From a virus, in the IMG/VR virus record IMGVR_UViG_3300010885_029461, positions 1 through 64,000 of that record: DNA of 64,000 nt. The stretch is one strand, 5' to 3'. The notes beneath the pieces are model-generated. The model was given only the letters and a program-made list of their open reading frames with translations. It was not told the DNA's origin and ran no database searches. The position numbers and the translations under genes are program-made. Below are positions 1-9,149 of this stretch, piece after piece (the first letter of the stretch is position 1; every line of letters starts with the position of its first letter).

Positions 1-156
1 ATGAATCCTAATGGTGAACGCAATAATAAGCTTGGTCCAGACTTTGAGAGATTTAATAAAGATCATGGTTTAGAAGTAAATCGAATACCCGACAGTAGTA
101 GGGAAGAAATAGTAGATAATATCAGATTCATCAGAAATAAATATGCAGCAAAATAA
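1..156 (+). CDS. C-terminal part (or short complete form) of an unrecognised protein
   Basis: An open frame runs from base 1 to a TAA at 154-156 (51 residues). The ATG at base 1 coincides with the window edge, so the gene may well begin upstream. The product is hydrophilic, with no motif I recognise. It is followed after 3 bases by a glycosyltransferase-like gene in the same direction, so it belongs to the sugar island. No function is assigned. Confidence 0.5.
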   Translation: MNPNGERNNKLGPDFERFNKDHGLEVNRIPDSSREEIVDNIRFIRNKYAAK

Positions 157-159
157 TTT

Positions 160-1071
160 ATGAAATTACTTCTTGGAACAAACTTATTCGGCAATAATAA
201 TCGCCAGCACATTGCACGGGAATCGTGGATGCATATTCAGAAAGCACAGCCTGATAAACTGGATTTAATAGCAATTCAATTCAAATCAGAATTTCAAAAT
301 GTTACGGAGAAAATGTTAAACGATGAATTGGTAGAATATCAAGATTATAAGATTCCTGCATTACATGTTTTAGAAAATTCTTCAAAGAATATTGTAAAAG
401 GATCGAATAGAACTCTTCCAGTATTTTTTGATGTTTTGGAGAAAATATTCATTCAATCAGAGTTTCGTGAAGATCATGAGAGTATCACACACTTTGGATA
501 TATTAATAGTGACTGTGTTATTACCGATGCCTTAATCGAATATCTTGAAGATCATAATCCCCAAGCTTTGGCCATTTCTCGTCTAGAGATTGCTAACACT
601 ACTGATATTGATCGTTTAAAGAATGAGGGGGCTAAGGTATTACGAAATGAAATAGCAGGGTTTGATTGTTTTATATTTTCAAAAGAATGGTTCGCTTATA
701 ATCGACATCTTTTCAATACGCCATATTTGATAGGAGTTCCTACTTTTGACGTAGTGACAGCAGGGATTATCAAGTTGAACGGTGGGGAATTATATAATGA
801 TAGTTCTAAGCCCCTAGTATGTCATATGATCCATGAAAATGTTTCACATAATAACACAGTGGAAAAGGATTATAATGAAAATTTAATGAAATCAAATAAA
901 TTTCATCATTTGGTTATGAACGTTATGTTTTATCATTTACAATATAATTTATGTCGAAGAACACCTTGGGGAGCATTTTTAACTCCTATGGCAGGTGAAC
1001 AAGACTTCACTGATAAGTTTTTCAATGCATTACGACTTGATACTGAGAAACGAATCAACTACATTACATGA
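160..1071 (+). CDS. Putative GT-A-fold glycosyltransferase-like protein
   Basis: The 303-residue product has an NSD triplet at residues 116-118 after a hydrophobic strand (FGYINSDC), which resembles the metal-binding DxD region of GT-A glycosyltransferases. I cannot place it in a named family. The start is ATG three bases after the preceding stop, with no Shine-Dalgarno. Its TGA overlaps the region just before the next ATG (TGATATG), suggesting translational coupling. The neighbours are other glycosyltransferases, which supports a role in glycan assembly; the substrate is unknown. It could instead be an inactive structural relative. Confidence 0.6.
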   Translation: MKLLLGTNLFGNNNRQHIARESWMHIQKAQPDKLDLIAIQFKSEFQNVTEKMLNDELVEYQDYKIPALHVLENSSKNIVKGSNRTLPVFFDVLEKIFIQSEFREDHESITHFGYINSDCVITDALIEYLEDHNPQALAISRLEIANTTDIDRLKNEGAKVLRNEIAGFDCFIFSKEWFAYNRHLFNTPYLIGVPTFDVVTAGIIKLNGGELYNDSSKPLVCHMIHENVSHNNTVEKDYNENLMKSNKFHHLVMNVMFYHLQYNLCRRTPWGAFLTPMAGEQDFTDKFFNALRLDTEKRINYIT

Positions 1072-1072
1072 T

Positions 1073-1363
1073 ATGCCAAATACTTTAATAGCAACTGATG
1101 CTGAGTTATGTAATAATTTTTCCTCATGTTTGAAAAATGTGGAAAATGCAACCGAGTTATATAAATTCTTACTACGAAAACATTGCGTTGATTATCTGAC
1201 ACAGCAATTTTTATATGATAACTACACCGATAATCTAAGAGAAAGAGTAACTAGAGATTTAGATGTATTAACACGACATACACCATATCTAGCATCTGCG
1301 GACCTAAATAATTTACATTTAACAGGTGAATTGGTTATAATTTTACATGATAGAAATATCTAA
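1073..1363 (+). CDS. Small hypothetical protein
   Basis: A 96-residue product. An upstream ATG at 995 would overlap the preceding gene by 77 bases, so the ATG at 1073, directly after the upstream TGA (1069-1071), is the better start. No domain recognised; it contains one cysteine pair well separated in sequence and is mostly helical in composition. Its TAA overlaps the ATG of the next gene (TAATG at 1361-1365), so it is translated as part of the glycan operon. Confidence 0.6.
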   Translation: MPNTLIATDAELCNNFSSCLKNVENATELYKFLLRKHCVDYLTQQFLYDNYTDNLRERVTRDLDVLTRHTPYLASADLNNLHLTGELVIILHDRNI

Positions 1364-2046
1364 TGAAAATAGTCACCTTATACAGTCCTAGCCATACACG
1401 GATGTATGAAGAATATTTTCTTCCGTCATTTCCGAAGGATAGACGTTTAGATTTGAAGACGGTTCAAGCCCCTCAACTTGCAGGGGAAAAGCCAACTTTT
1501 AATGATCCTAACTGGAAATCTTTCATGTATATAAAGGCTAAACTTCTTTGGGATGAATTGCTTTCTATTCCTGAAAATGCTGTATATGGATTTTTAGACG
1601 TTGACATTATTAATGTCAATAATTTTTATGATTATATTTTAGATGAAATTGAAGGAGTTGATTTTATCTGTCAATCTGATTCACCTAGTCCCCATTTTCT
1701 TAACTGTTGCACCGGAGTTATCTTCTTCAAAAACACCGAAAATACTCGAAACCTTCTAAAGGCAACGAATGTATTCTTAGAGAAGTTTAACAATGAACAA
1801 GAGGCATTGACATTCTTTGCTGGTAACTGTAAGAAATATGAAGAACTTCAACACCTGAAATTTAAGCTATTACCGTTCGATAGAGCATTTACATATGGCT
1901 CTATATCAGGAACAGTGTGGAACGGAGAAGATATAGGGTTTGATATTCCTGACAAGGACAAGCTATTATGGGTACATGGCAACTATGCCCATCATGAACA
2001 TAAAGAAAAACTGTTAGACCTTTTTAAGGAGAAATTGAATGAGTAA
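1363..2046 (+). CDS. Putative nucleotide-diphospho-sugar transferase with DxD motif
   Basis: A 227-residue GT-A-type protein. The signature is FLDVDI at residues 77-82, a DxD motif on a hydrophobic strand typical of enzymes that bind a nucleotide sugar through a divalent metal. A conserved-looking K-rich helix precedes it, as in nucleotide-diphospho-sugar transferase families. Start and stop overlap both neighbours, so it is coupled to the island. Acceptor and donor sugar cannot be read from the sequence. Confidence 0.65.
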   Translation: MKIVTLYSPSHTRMYEEYFLPSFPKDRRLDLKTVQAPQLAGEKPTFNDPNWKSFMYIKAKLLWDELLSIPENAVYGFLDVDIINVNNFYDYILDEIEGVDFICQSDSPSPHFLNCCTGVIFFKNTENTRNLLKATNVFLEKFNNEQEALTFFAGNCKKYEELQHLKFKLLPFDRAFTYGSISGTVWNGEDIGFDIPDKDKLLWVHGNYAHHEHKEKLLDLFKEKLNE

Positions 2047-2239
2047 TGGACCGACATATCAATATACTATTGTAACTGATGACGAGGAAGTTATTCAATT
2101 TGATTGGAAATTGGAACAAAGGGATGGAGTTCATTTAGGTTATAAATCATATGAATTACCTTTCTCTAGAAACTATATTGGTAAAAAGATTAAAGATATT
2201 AACCTTGAATCCCTCCAATATTTTATAAGACCGAAATGA
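2039..2239 (+). CDS. Small hypothetical protein
   Basis: A 66-residue acidic/aromatic protein overlapping the previous gene by 8 bases and the next by 4 (ATGA). No recognised domain. The tight overlaps on both sides are the main support that it is a real gene of the island. Confidence 0.55.
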   Translation: MSNGPTYQYTIVTDDEEVIQFDWKLEQRDGVHLGYKSYELPFSRNYIGKKIKDINLESLQYFIRPK

Positions 2240-3090
2240 TATACGATTTTACACTTTTAAGACCGGAACCAAGTTACCCCACATACCCGCCCTATCATCA
2301 AGGGAAATATCTTGAGGATTATTTCTTTGATTTCTATATTAAGAATAAAGAACAATTTGATGCCAAAGGACGAACACTTATCCCTGTGTCGTGGACAACT
2401 TTATATGTTGAGAACACGCCAATCAACATTCAAGAGTATTTGAATCAATTAGACCCAAACGGTGCCTATTTTACGGTGGTTCAGCATGATGAAGGGGTAA
2501 GACAGCGATTACCTGCTAATACGCTTGTATTCGAGGCTGGAGGGCTAGGGAACGGTATTCCTATTCCATTAGTGTGTTCATCATTACCTAATGTACAGAT
2601 AAATGATTATAGACCGACATTTTGTTCTTTTGTAGGTTCTTTAACGCACCCACTTAGAAAATCTCTATACAATATATATAGTGAACTTGGATATGATTTT
2701 CCTACGTATGAATTTTCTATCCAACAGTGGACACAAGATGTGAGTACTAATAAACTAGAAGAATTTATTGATATTACTAATCGTTCTATTTTTGCATTTG
2801 CGCCTAGAGGATACGGAGCAACTAGTTTTAGATTATATGAAATTATGCAATTGGGAGCAATTCCGGTATATGTATCAGATAAACATTGGCTACCTTGGCA
2901 AGATGAGTTGAATTGGTCTGAATTCTGTGTTATAATTAAGCCAGATCAATTATATGATGTCAATAGCATATTAATTAATATTGCTAATGATGGAGATAAA
3001 CTCTCTCAAATGCGAAATAAGATTAAAGAAATATATGATGACTATTTTTCATTAGAAGGCGTATGCACTCAAATACTTAAAAGACTATAA
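2236..3090 (+). CDS. Exostosin-like (GT47-type) glycosyltransferase
   Basis: A 284-residue protein. Its C-terminal half has the exostosin pattern: a hydrophobic FAFAPRGYG segment, R/E-containing helix (FRLYEIMQLGAIPVYVSD), then an aromatic segment with NWSEFCVII. In known exostosin families this region binds the nucleotide sugar. It lies within the glycan operon, overlapping both neighbours by 4 bases or 1 base. The protein is shorter than eukaryotic exostosins, as usual for viral and bacterial members. Donor sugar unknown. Confidence 0.7.
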   Translation: MIYDFTLLRPEPSYPTYPPYHQGKYLEDYFFDFYIKNKEQFDAKGRTLIPVSWTTLYVENTPINIQEYLNQLDPNGAYFTVVQHDEGVRQRLPANTLVFEAGGLGNGIPIPLVCSSLPNVQINDYRPTFCSFVGSLTHPLRKSLYNIYSELGYDFPTYEFSIQQWTQDVSTNKLEEFIDITNRSIFAFAPRGYGATSFRLYEIMQLGAIPVYVSDKHWLPWQDELNWSEFCVIIKPDQLYDVNSILINIANDGDKLSQMRNKIKEIYDDYFSLEGVCTQILKRL

Positions 3091-4031
3091 TGTTTAAAGC
3101 AGATTTCCCCCTTCGTTTCCCTTGTATTGAAGATGCCGACGAAGATTTTAATAAATTAAAATCCACATCATTTTTATCCCTTCTTAAAGAAGGCGAGTGG
3201 TTTTCTCGTTCTGATTTTTCTTCAGATTTGAAGATACCTCAATATATAGACTTTGATCAAACTGGAGCAACATCATCGAATATATTTCATGCCGCTACAC
3301 GATATGCATGCGACAGCCTGAATAGCCCTTCGGTCATTAGAGGATGGTACGAACCTAAGATTAGAGCAACTTTAGAGAATAGTAAATTCTACGAAACCAA
3401 TCCGGCTACGGCATTAGTTCTTAGGAAATATCTTCCTTCCCAATTTCGACCTTCTGCTGCTAAATGTATTTTTGAAAAATACAAACCTCGCTCATATTAT
3501 GATCCATGTGGAGGATGGGGAGATAGACTAACCGCAGCAATGGCAACACATATTCCCGAAATATATGTCAGAGACGTAAATCCTCTTGTGTTCTGTGGAT
3601 ATACCCAACAAGTCAATAGATATTGCCCCGACGATTCTATTGTAAAGATGGAATTAAATGGTTGCGAAAATCCTATTCCAATGACAGATATTGATCTGAT
3701 CTTTACTTCTCCTCCTTATTGGAAAGTAGAACATTATCAAGGAGAGTTACAAAGTTTTAGAAAATATAAAAAATTTAAGAATTGGTTAGAAGATTTTTTA
3801 TTCGTTACTATACAAAATAGTTTATCTGCACTATCTCAAAACGGAGTATTTTGTCTCAATGTCTCTGATATATATGCCAATCATGAATATAATAAAATTA
3901 TTCAACCCATATTGGATACTTTCTCGTCTAATTGTAAAGGGGTAATGGGGTATAGAATGCGTAAAAGAATGAATTCTAAGTCAGATAATACTGGAATATT
4001 CTGTGAACCTATGTTAATTTTAAAGAAATGA
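3090..4031 (+). CDS. Class I SAM-dependent DNA methyltransferase-like protein (SPPYW type)
   Basis: A 313-residue protein with motif I-like DPCGGWGDR at residues 138-146 (SAM binding) followed by TSPPYW at 206-211 (catalytic motif IV). SPPY motifs are typical of amino-methyltransferases acting on cytosine N4 or adenine N6 in DNA. There is an N-terminal region of about 130 residues of unknown function. No restriction endonuclease gene is adjacent, so this looks like an orphan phage methylase that could modify phage DNA against host restriction. Its placement inside a sugar island is unusual. It could modify another substrate, but the SPPYW motif favours nucleic acid. Confidence 0.75.
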   Translation: MFKADFPLRFPCIEDADEDFNKLKSTSFLSLLKEGEWFSRSDFSSDLKIPQYIDFDQTGATSSNIFHAATRYACDSLNSPSVIRGWYEPKIRATLENSKFYETNPATALVLRKYLPSQFRPSAAKCIFEKYKPRSYYDPCGGWGDRLTAAMATHIPEIYVRDVNPLVFCGYTQQVNRYCPDDSIVKMELNGCENPIPMTDIDLIFTSPPYWKVEHYQGELQSFRKYKKFKNWLEDFLFVTIQNSLSALSQNGVFCLNVSDIYANHEYNKIIQPILDTFSSNCKGVMGYRMRKRMNSKSDNTGIFCEPMLILKK

Positions 4032-4177
4032 CTTTAGAACAAGAAGTAAAAGTACAAGCCTTCATGAAAGGCGCATATAAGATGATGCAAAGCGAAGATT
4101 GGAATGAATCTCGCGCCCAAGAATTCATTATGGAATTAGCAGAATTATACGAAAAAATGTATCTATGTAAACAATGA
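4028..4177 (+). CDS. Small hypothetical protein (49 residues)
   Basis: A short ORF starting at an ATG that overlaps the methylase stop (ATGA) and ending with a TGA that overlaps the ATG of the next gene. The product is helical, rich in Glu, Met and Lys. Exact overlap on both sides supports translation. No function recognised. Confidence 0.55.
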   Translation: MTLEQEVKVQAFMKGAYKMMQSEDWNESRAQEFIMELAELYEKMYLCKQ

Positions 4178-4965
4178 AGTATTTATTCGTTTTGAGTTCC
4201 TATTCTGATCATCGTCAACAAATATTTGATGAAGTTATATCCCCTCGCAATAAACAATACTGTGAGAAACATGGATTTAAATATGTTGAGATTCGGAAAG
4301 AAAATAATCCCGTTCCATTTAGAGGAAACCTGACTTGGAATAAATGGTCTATTATTAAAGATTTAATAGATACTGGAAAATTAAAAGACGGAGATATTAT
4401 TATACAACAAGATGCAGACGTTGCCATTGTCAATGATGCCGTCACATATGAACCAATAGAAGGTAAATCTATATCTATCTGTGTTGACAGCGGAAATACC
4501 TACTGCAATGGAATTTTTGGATTACGTATAAATGACTGGACACGTCAATTAGTGAATAATATCCTTGATGAAGATCGTTTTCAGAGAATGTTGAGAGAGT
4601 ATACTGTTCATGAGGGGATACCCAATAGACCTCCAACTACTTTCATTTCCGAGTTCAGAGAGCAAGCAGTATTCTATGATTTATTTGGTATTAAGCGACA
4701 TTCGTGGATTCCCTTCACTAAATTACCCAATAATGGAGTTCATTCGGATAAGAAGCCTACTACATTTTATTCCATAGAAGATTTTAATAACAACGTGCAA
4801 GTTCTGCCTGTGGAATATAATTTAACTATTTGGCCGGGAGAATCTGATACCTCTTTCTATATCAATAAGTTTGATAATAAATACGGTGTCTTTTTTCGAC
4901 ATTTTACTGGAAGTGACTGGCAAGTTGCTTCTAAGTGGGTTACATTAGTATCAAATGAATGGTGA
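4174..4965 (+). CDS. GT34-like glycosyltransferase
   Basis: A 263-residue GT-A-type protein. The pattern resembles galactosyltransferase GMA12/MNN10-type enzymes: W-x-K before a helix (TWNKWSIIKDL), then GDIIIQQDADV with the DxD at residues 80-82, and later a segment ending in a histidine-containing FFRHFTGSDW. Expected role is transfer of a hexose to a glycan. It overlaps the previous and next genes. Donor and acceptor are unknown. Confidence 0.65.
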   Translation: MKYLFVLSSYSDHRQQIFDEVISPRNKQYCEKHGFKYVEIRKENNPVPFRGNLTWNKWSIIKDLIDTGKLKDGDIIIQQDADVAIVNDAVTYEPIEGKSISICVDSGNTYCNGIFGLRINDWTRQLVNNILDEDRFQRMLREYTVHEGIPNRPPTTFISEFREQAVFYDLFGIKRHSWIPFTKLPNNGVHSDKKPTTFYSIEDFNNNVQVLPVEYNLTIWPGESDTSFYINKFDNKYGVFFRHFTGSDWQVASKWVTLVSNEW

Positions 4966-5152
4966 ATTAATCAACTTAATAAAAAAGTGGGCTAAACATA
5001 TTAGCGATGTTGCTGCTTTACGAGGACGGGACGGCATATATACTGATTCATCACATACTTGTCATGGTTGTGGGAACGGTCCCGTCTTATTTCTACAAGA
5101 TGGTTTATGTGATGAATGCCATAGAGCATATAACCAAATATTAAACTCATAA
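4955..5152 (+). CDS. Small zinc-finger-like protein
   Basis: A 65-residue protein with two CxxC pairs (Cys36/Cys39 and Cys52/Cys55) spaced like a zinc ribbon. It overlaps the GT34-like gene by 11 bases, and its TAA overlaps the next ATG. The function is unknown; a small metal-binding nucleic-acid or protein adaptor is possible. Confidence 0.55.
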   Translation: MNGELINLIKKWAKHISDVAALRGRDGIYTDSSHTCHGCGNGPVLFLQDGLCDECHRAYNQILNS

Positions 5153-5298
5153 TGAATAAAATACCTTTATATTACGACGATATCTGTTTAATTCCTGATA
5201 ATTTCTCCGAGTTAGAAACAAGGGATAATGCAGATACTTCCACCAATTTCTTAGGATTTAATGCAAGAAATCCAGTTATACCAGCTAATATATTATAA
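5152..5298 (+). pseudogene. N-terminal fragment of a GMP reductase/IMP dehydrogenase-family gene
   Basis: The 48-residue frame (YYDDICLIPDNFSEL then NPVIPANIL) matches the N terminus of the GMP reductase/IMPDH family and aligns with the start of the intact gene that follows. It stops immediately after the conserved P-x-x-P-A-N strand, where the family normally continues. Together with the C-terminal fragments at 7173 and 9146 it appears to be the remnant of a second GMP reductase gene broken up by insertions. Whether the peptide is made is unknown. Confidence 0.7.
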
Positions 5299-5300
5299 CA

Positions 5301-6269
5301 ATGAGCAACAAAATAACACAAAATTTAAATTATAGTAATATTTTACTTAAACATGGTAAATGTCGAGTGGATTCGCGTTCTCAATGTGATATATCTACTA
5401 CTATAGGAAATAAAAAAATTAATTCTCCGGTGTTTCCTAGTAACATGCCCGCAATTATTAATGCTGATATTTGTAAAACTTTCGATGAATCTGGATGGTT
5501 CTATATTTATCCTCGACTAGGAGGAAACAGTAACATCATCAATTTTCTAATAAGAGCAAAGGAAGAGAACTGGAATATTATATCTATTTCTATAGGAATT
5601 AAAGATGAGGATAGAACATTAATTAATTGGATTGCAGATAATTATACTCGGAAAGACCTCTTTATTACCATTGATGTTGCATTATCATATCAAGATAGAG
5701 TTGAAGAAATGATTAAATATGTTAAATCCGTATTACCTGATGTATATTTAATTGTTGGAAATGGCGACAGTCCTGAATGGATAGAATGGCTAGAAGATTT
5801 AGGTGTAGATGCAGCAAAGGTGAATATAGGAGTTTCGAGCAGTTGTCGAACCAGACAATTTACTGGATTTGGATCAACATCTGTTGGTGATTTATATGCA
5901 ATGTCATTGGTAGCAAATAAAATCAAAATTATCTCCGATGGAGGAATTACTAAATGTGAAACAGGTGAACCTGCAATTGGAGATATTGCGAAAGCTATTA
6001 GATTTGGGGCAGATTATATTTGTAGTGGGTTTGTATTTTCCCAATGTATAGATTCCCCTGCGATTAGAGAAGGATACTTCGGAAATTCCACCGCTAAGGC
6101 AAAGGGGCATAATTCTCATATTGAAGGTACGGTCATTAAAACATATACTAATGGAAATACTATTAAAGAACAGATAAAATTAATTGAAGATTCTTTAAAA
6201 TCGTCTGTTAGTTACAGTGGCGGGAAATCACTTAATAGTTTAACAACTTGCGATTATATTATAGTTTGA
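5301..6269 (+). CDS. GMP reductase-like protein (IMPDH/GMPR family)
   Basis: A 322-residue TIM-barrel enzyme of about the length of bacterial GuaC. Visible features are the N-terminal P-V-x-P-S-N-M strand, the catalytic loop GVSSSCRTR with Cys182 as the expected nucleophile, then ISDGG and GDIAKA-x-RFGAD (phosphate binding), and a C-terminal SYSGGKSL. In the family, GMPR converts GMP to IMP with NADPH; IMPDH runs IMP to XMP. No CBS domain is present, favouring GMPR. It may rebalance guanine nucleotides, perhaps feeding GDP-sugar supply in the surrounding island. The 3' end overlaps a homing endonuclease gene on the other strand by 11 bases. Confidence 0.75.
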   Translation: MSNKITQNLNYSNILLKHGKCRVDSRSQCDISTTIGNKKINSPVFPSNMPAIINADICKTFDESGWFYIYPRLGGNSNIINFLIRAKEENWNIISISIGIKDEDRTLINWIADNYTRKDLFITIDVALSYQDRVEEMIKYVKSVLPDVYLIVGNGDSPEWIEWLEDLGVDAAKVNIGVSSSCRTRQFTGFGSTSVGDLYAMSLVANKIKIISDGGITKCETGEPAIGDIAKAIRFGADYICSGFVFSQCIDSPAIREGYFGNSTAKAKGHNSHIEGTVIKTYTNGNTIKEQIKLIEDSLKSSVSYSGGKSLNSLTTCDYIIV

Positions 6270-7107
6270 TATTTAAATATTGAATAAAATTCATAGATAC
6301 TGTATATTTCCTAGATAATCCTAATGATTTTTCTTTATAAATATAATTGATAAAATTTTCAATATTATTTTTTCCAGTTATTAATAGTCGTGAATATGAG
6401 TTTTTATTTTTATTACCTTTAACAACTCGACTTGTTATATTATTTTTTGATAGATGCGATATAAATGACCAATCTTGTTCATAGGTCGAGGTTATAGCCA
6501 CGGAATATTGCCAAGTTTTATAATTGGTGGTGATGTTACCGTCGCCGTCAAAATATCCTCGCCACCAATAATGTTGTAATTCTGTAGGTATATGAGTTAG
6601 AACATTATTCGCAGATACTTGACTTTTATCGAAAAAATCCAAAGATAATAATAGGTTATATAATTGACGATCATGACACGATATAGTTATAACTTCATTT
6701 TTATGACATTTATATTTAACCTCTTGTATTTTCCAATTTCCAGTTTTATTAAAAATATTTATCAGTTCTAATGCGTCTGATTTTTTTAAGGTTATGGTAA
6801 TTCTTGTAGAATTTTTGGTATTTCGTATAGAACCGTCTGCCCACAATAAACCTAAAATATATGCTGCTTCCGCAGTTTGAACATTTATAAACATTTCTCT
6901 ATGTATTTTATATTTTTTTGACATATCCTGTTTATTTAAAATATGTTTTAATTTATCAGATTTAGTCATTTTGATATTTTTATTTCTACATCTTGACCAA
7001 ATAGCATCAGTTGTTCGATTTAAATATGTTGCACAAAAGCTTGCTCCCATATTAGAATAGTGTGTGGTTAAAAAGTTATCATCCATCAGTGTCCATTGTT
7101 TACCCAT
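6259..7107 (-). CDS. LAGLIDADG homing endonuclease
   Basis: A 282-residue protein with two LAGLIDADG-type motifs, AAYILGLLWADGSI and HYWWRGYFDGDGNI, so it should act as a monomer with two half-sites. The N-terminal region (TLMDDNFLTTHY ... AIWSRCR) resembles a SANT/HTH DNA-binding segment often joined to phage homing nucleases. It is the only minus-strand gene in the island and lies between the intact GMP reductase and GMP reductase fragments, suggesting the nuclease targets or hitchhikes with that gene. A CTAAATA late-type box ends 5 bases before its ATG. It is free-standing: I saw no intron or intein boundaries. Confidence 0.85.
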   Translation of the reverse strand: MGKQWTLMDDNFLTTHYSNMGASFCATYLNRTTDAIWSRCRNKNIKMTKSDKLKHILNKQDMSKKYKIHREMFINVQTAEAAYILGLLWADGSIRNTKNSTRITITLKKSDALELINIFNKTGNWKIQEVKYKCHKNEVITISCHDRQLYNLLLSLDFFDKSQVSANNVLTHIPTELQHYWWRGYFDGDGNITTNYKTWQYSVAITSTYEQDWSFISHLSKNNITSRVVKGNKNKNSYSRLLITGKNNIENFINYIYKEKSLGLSRKYTVSMNFIQYLNIKL

Positions 7108-7112
7108 ATATG

Positions 7113-7119
7113 TATTTAG
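7113..7119 (-). promoter_or_regulatory. Late-type promoter box for the homing endonuclease
   Basis: On the minus strand CTAAATA is followed by exactly 5 bases and then the ATG. This places the homing endonuclease under the same box as virion genes and predicts a leaderless message. Confidence 0.5.
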
Positions 7120-7138
7120 CAGGAATTACTGTATTTTA

Positions 7139-7167
7139 TTGAAATGAGACGTGTAATAAAGTATCAT
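7139..7167 (+). promoter_or_regulatory. Sigma70-type promoter TTGAAA-17-TATCAT
   Basis: A -35 TTGAAA and -10 TATCAT are separated by 17 bases; the -10 ends 5 bases before the ATG at 7173. It probably drives the GMP reductase fragment and the downstream fucose cassette. Confidence 0.55.
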
Positions 7168-7172
7168 ATACA

Positions 7173-7337
7173 ATGACTTTAAAACATGTTGAAGGATTTA
7201 TGGTAGGGTTAGAATCAGATAAAACCATTCTGGAGAAGATGAATGAGATTAATCAAGCCCTTGCAAGTTCTATTTCTTATGCAGGTGGGCAGAAATTAGA
7301 TGATTTGAAAGGAATTGATTACTTAATACTAAAATGA
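7173..7337 (+). pseudogene. C-terminal fragment of GMP reductase (copy 1)
   Basis: A 54-residue frame containing HVEGFMVGLESDKT and SSISYAGG, the C-terminal end of the GMP reductase family. It is almost the same at protein level as the end of the fragment at 9146-9526. It has its own promoter-like sequence and an ATG, and its TGA overlaps the start of the GDP-fucose synthase gene. It cannot be an active enzyme, since the catalytic loop is missing. It may serve mainly as a leader ORF for the fucose cassette. Confidence 0.7.
7182..7337 (+). repeat. Direct repeat, left copy (GMP reductase 3' end)
   Basis: A 156-base segment matching 9371-9526 in the same orientation, with roughly 24 differences counted by eye, mostly in third codon positions. 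The two copies flank the GDP-fucose synthase and fucosyltransferase genes. Confidence 0.75.
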
Positions 7338-8254
7338 AGAAGAATCTTTTCATTGCAGGACACCGTGGTCTAGTTGGTAGCGCATTATTACGCTCCTTAG
7401 ACATAACCAAATATAAACCCATCCTTCGCACCCATGAAGAGCTTGATTTAACCAATCAGAGGGCAGTTAATTATTTTTTCGATTATAATAAAATTGACGA
7501 AGTGATTATTGCAGCGGGTAAAGTTGGCGGTATACATGCTAATAAAACTTATCCAGCCGAATTCATTTATAAAAATATGATGATTGTGGCTAATTGTGTT
7601 CATGCGGCATATAAATCAGGAGTAAAGAAATTATTATTTTTAGGAAGCTCTTGTATATATCCTAAACACTCCATAACACCCATCACCGAAGATCAATTAC
7701 TATCAAGTGCATTAGAACCTACCAATGAACCATATGCAATTGCAAAGATTGCAGGTATTAAACTATGCGAAACCTATCAGAGACAGTATGGTGTCGATTA
7801 CCATTCTATTATGCCATGTAATCTATATGGTATAAATGATAATTATGATTTAGAAAATTCTCATGTTATTCCCGGTCTAATTCGTAAGTTCCATATTGCC
7901 AAATTGAAAAAAGAACCTACCATCACATTATGGGGGTCAGGAAAACCTTTTAGAGAATTTCTAAATTCAGAAGATTTAGCAAGAGCGGCATATAAAGTAT
8001 TAGATACACAGAACCCCCCTTCTATTATTAATGTGGGAAGCGGAACCGATATATCCATTAAGGATTTGGCATATATTATTAAAGAAGTGGTTCAATATGA
8101 AGGAGAAATTATATTTGATGAAACAAAACCTGATGGAACTTTTAAAAAGACCATGGATAATTCATTGATTCGGACATTTGGCTGGCAACCACAGATAGAC
8201 ATGAAAGACGGATTACACCTAGCATATAATGACTTCCAAAAAAGATACTCTTAA
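7334..8254 (+). CDS. fcl: GDP-L-fucose synthase
   Basis: A 306-residue extended short-chain dehydrogenase that converts GDP-4-keto-6-deoxy-D-mannose to GDP-L-fucose (epimerase plus NADPH reductase). Seen: the nucleotide-binding GHRGLVG at residues 9-15, the family signature LGSSCIYPK around 104-111 with the catalytic Ser/Cys, and Y134xxxK138 (YAIAK). Length fits the E. coli enzyme (321). No GDP-mannose 4,6-dehydratase is seen in the window, so that substrate must come from the host or from elsewhere in the genome. It overlaps the fucosyltransferase gene by 26 bases. Confidence 0.9.
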   Translation: MKKNLFIAGHRGLVGSALLRSLDITKYKPILRTHEELDLTNQRAVNYFFDYNKIDEVIIAAGKVGGIHANKTYPAEFIYKNMMIVANCVHAAYKSGVKKLLFLGSSCIYPKHSITPITEDQLLSSALEPTNEPYAIAKIAGIKLCETYQRQYGVDYHSIMPCNLYGINDNYDLENSHVIPGLIRKFHIAKLKKEPTITLWGSGKPFREFLNSEDLARAAYKVLDTQNPPSIINVGSGTDISIKDLAYIIKEVVQYEGEIIFDETKPDGTFKKTMDNSLIRTFGWQPQIDMKDGLHLAYNDFQKRYS

Positions 8255-9149
8255 GATCAAATTCGTTGATTTCTGGCCTAATTTGGTCGAGACAGATAAC
8301 TATTTTTATCATTTATTGTCACAAGAATATAATGTGTTAATTGATGCTCAAGAACCTGACATTTTATTTTATTCAGTTGACTATGCCAACAAACAAGAGC
8401 ATAGAAATTATGATAGAGGGAATATCAAGAAGGTATTCTATACTGGAGAAAACATGCATCCTGATTGGAACAAGAGTCATTTCGCATTCACCTTTGATCA
8501 TAATGATCATGACGGGCGGAATTACAGATTACCTCTTTGGGCATTACATATAAACTGGTTCAATGTGCCACATAATGATGATAGGGATCAATCGTATCTA
8601 CATGATCCTGAGTTATTACTTAATAAGAACTTCGATGAACGTATTTTTGATACTAAACCGGGATTTTGCGCATTTATAGCAGGACAACCTAAAGGGAAAC
8701 GGATGGATTTCGTGCCTAAGTTGCATGTAAGAAAACATATTCATTGTGCAGGACGTGTTTATAACAATACCAATGGCGTTATTTCTGGTAGAGGGGATCA
8801 GAAGGAGAAGATTGAGTTTCTTAAACAGTTCAGATTTAATGTTGCATTTGAAAATGAAGAAGCATATGGATATACTACAGAAAAAATCATACATTCGATG
8901 TTTGCTAACTGTATTCCGATCTATTGGGGCAATCCTTATGTGGGTCATGATTTTAATTTTAATTCATTTTTTAATTACGAGTCATACCCTATTGAAGAAA
9001 TATTATTAGATGATATTATTCGACTAGATTCTGATAGAAACAAGTACCTAGAGAAGTTAAATACTCCATGGTTCAATAACAACGAGTTTCCTTATAAAGT
9101 TCGTCCTGAGAATGTATTGAAATTTTTCAAAAACACAATTTTAAAATGA
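8229..9149 (+). CDS. Alpha-1,3-fucosyltransferase family protein (GT10)
   Basis: A 306-residue GT-B enzyme. The GT10 donor-binding signature is clear: FENE at residues 207-210, YGYTTEKI at 213-220, then IPIYWG at 229-234. These residues bind GDP-fucose in bacterial GT10 enzymes. Adjacent to GDP-L-fucose synthase, so donor synthesis and use are encoded together. The acceptor is not evident; host lipopolysaccharide, virion protein or modified DNA are all conceivable. ATG at 8229 overlaps fcl. Confidence 0.9.
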   Translation: MTSKKDTLKIKFVDFWPNLVETDNYFYHLLSQEYNVLIDAQEPDILFYSVDYANKQEHRNYDRGNIKKVFYTGENMHPDWNKSHFAFTFDHNDHDGRNYRLPLWALHINWFNVPHNDDRDQSYLHDPELLLNKNFDERIFDTKPGFCAFIAGQPKGKRMDFVPKLHVRKHIHCAGRVYNNTNGVISGRGDQKEKIEFLKQFRFNVAFENEEAYGYTTEKIIHSMFANCIPIYWGNPYVGHDFNFNSFFNYESYPIEEILLDDIIRLDSDRNKYLEKLNTPWFNNNEFPYKVRPENVLKFFKNTILK

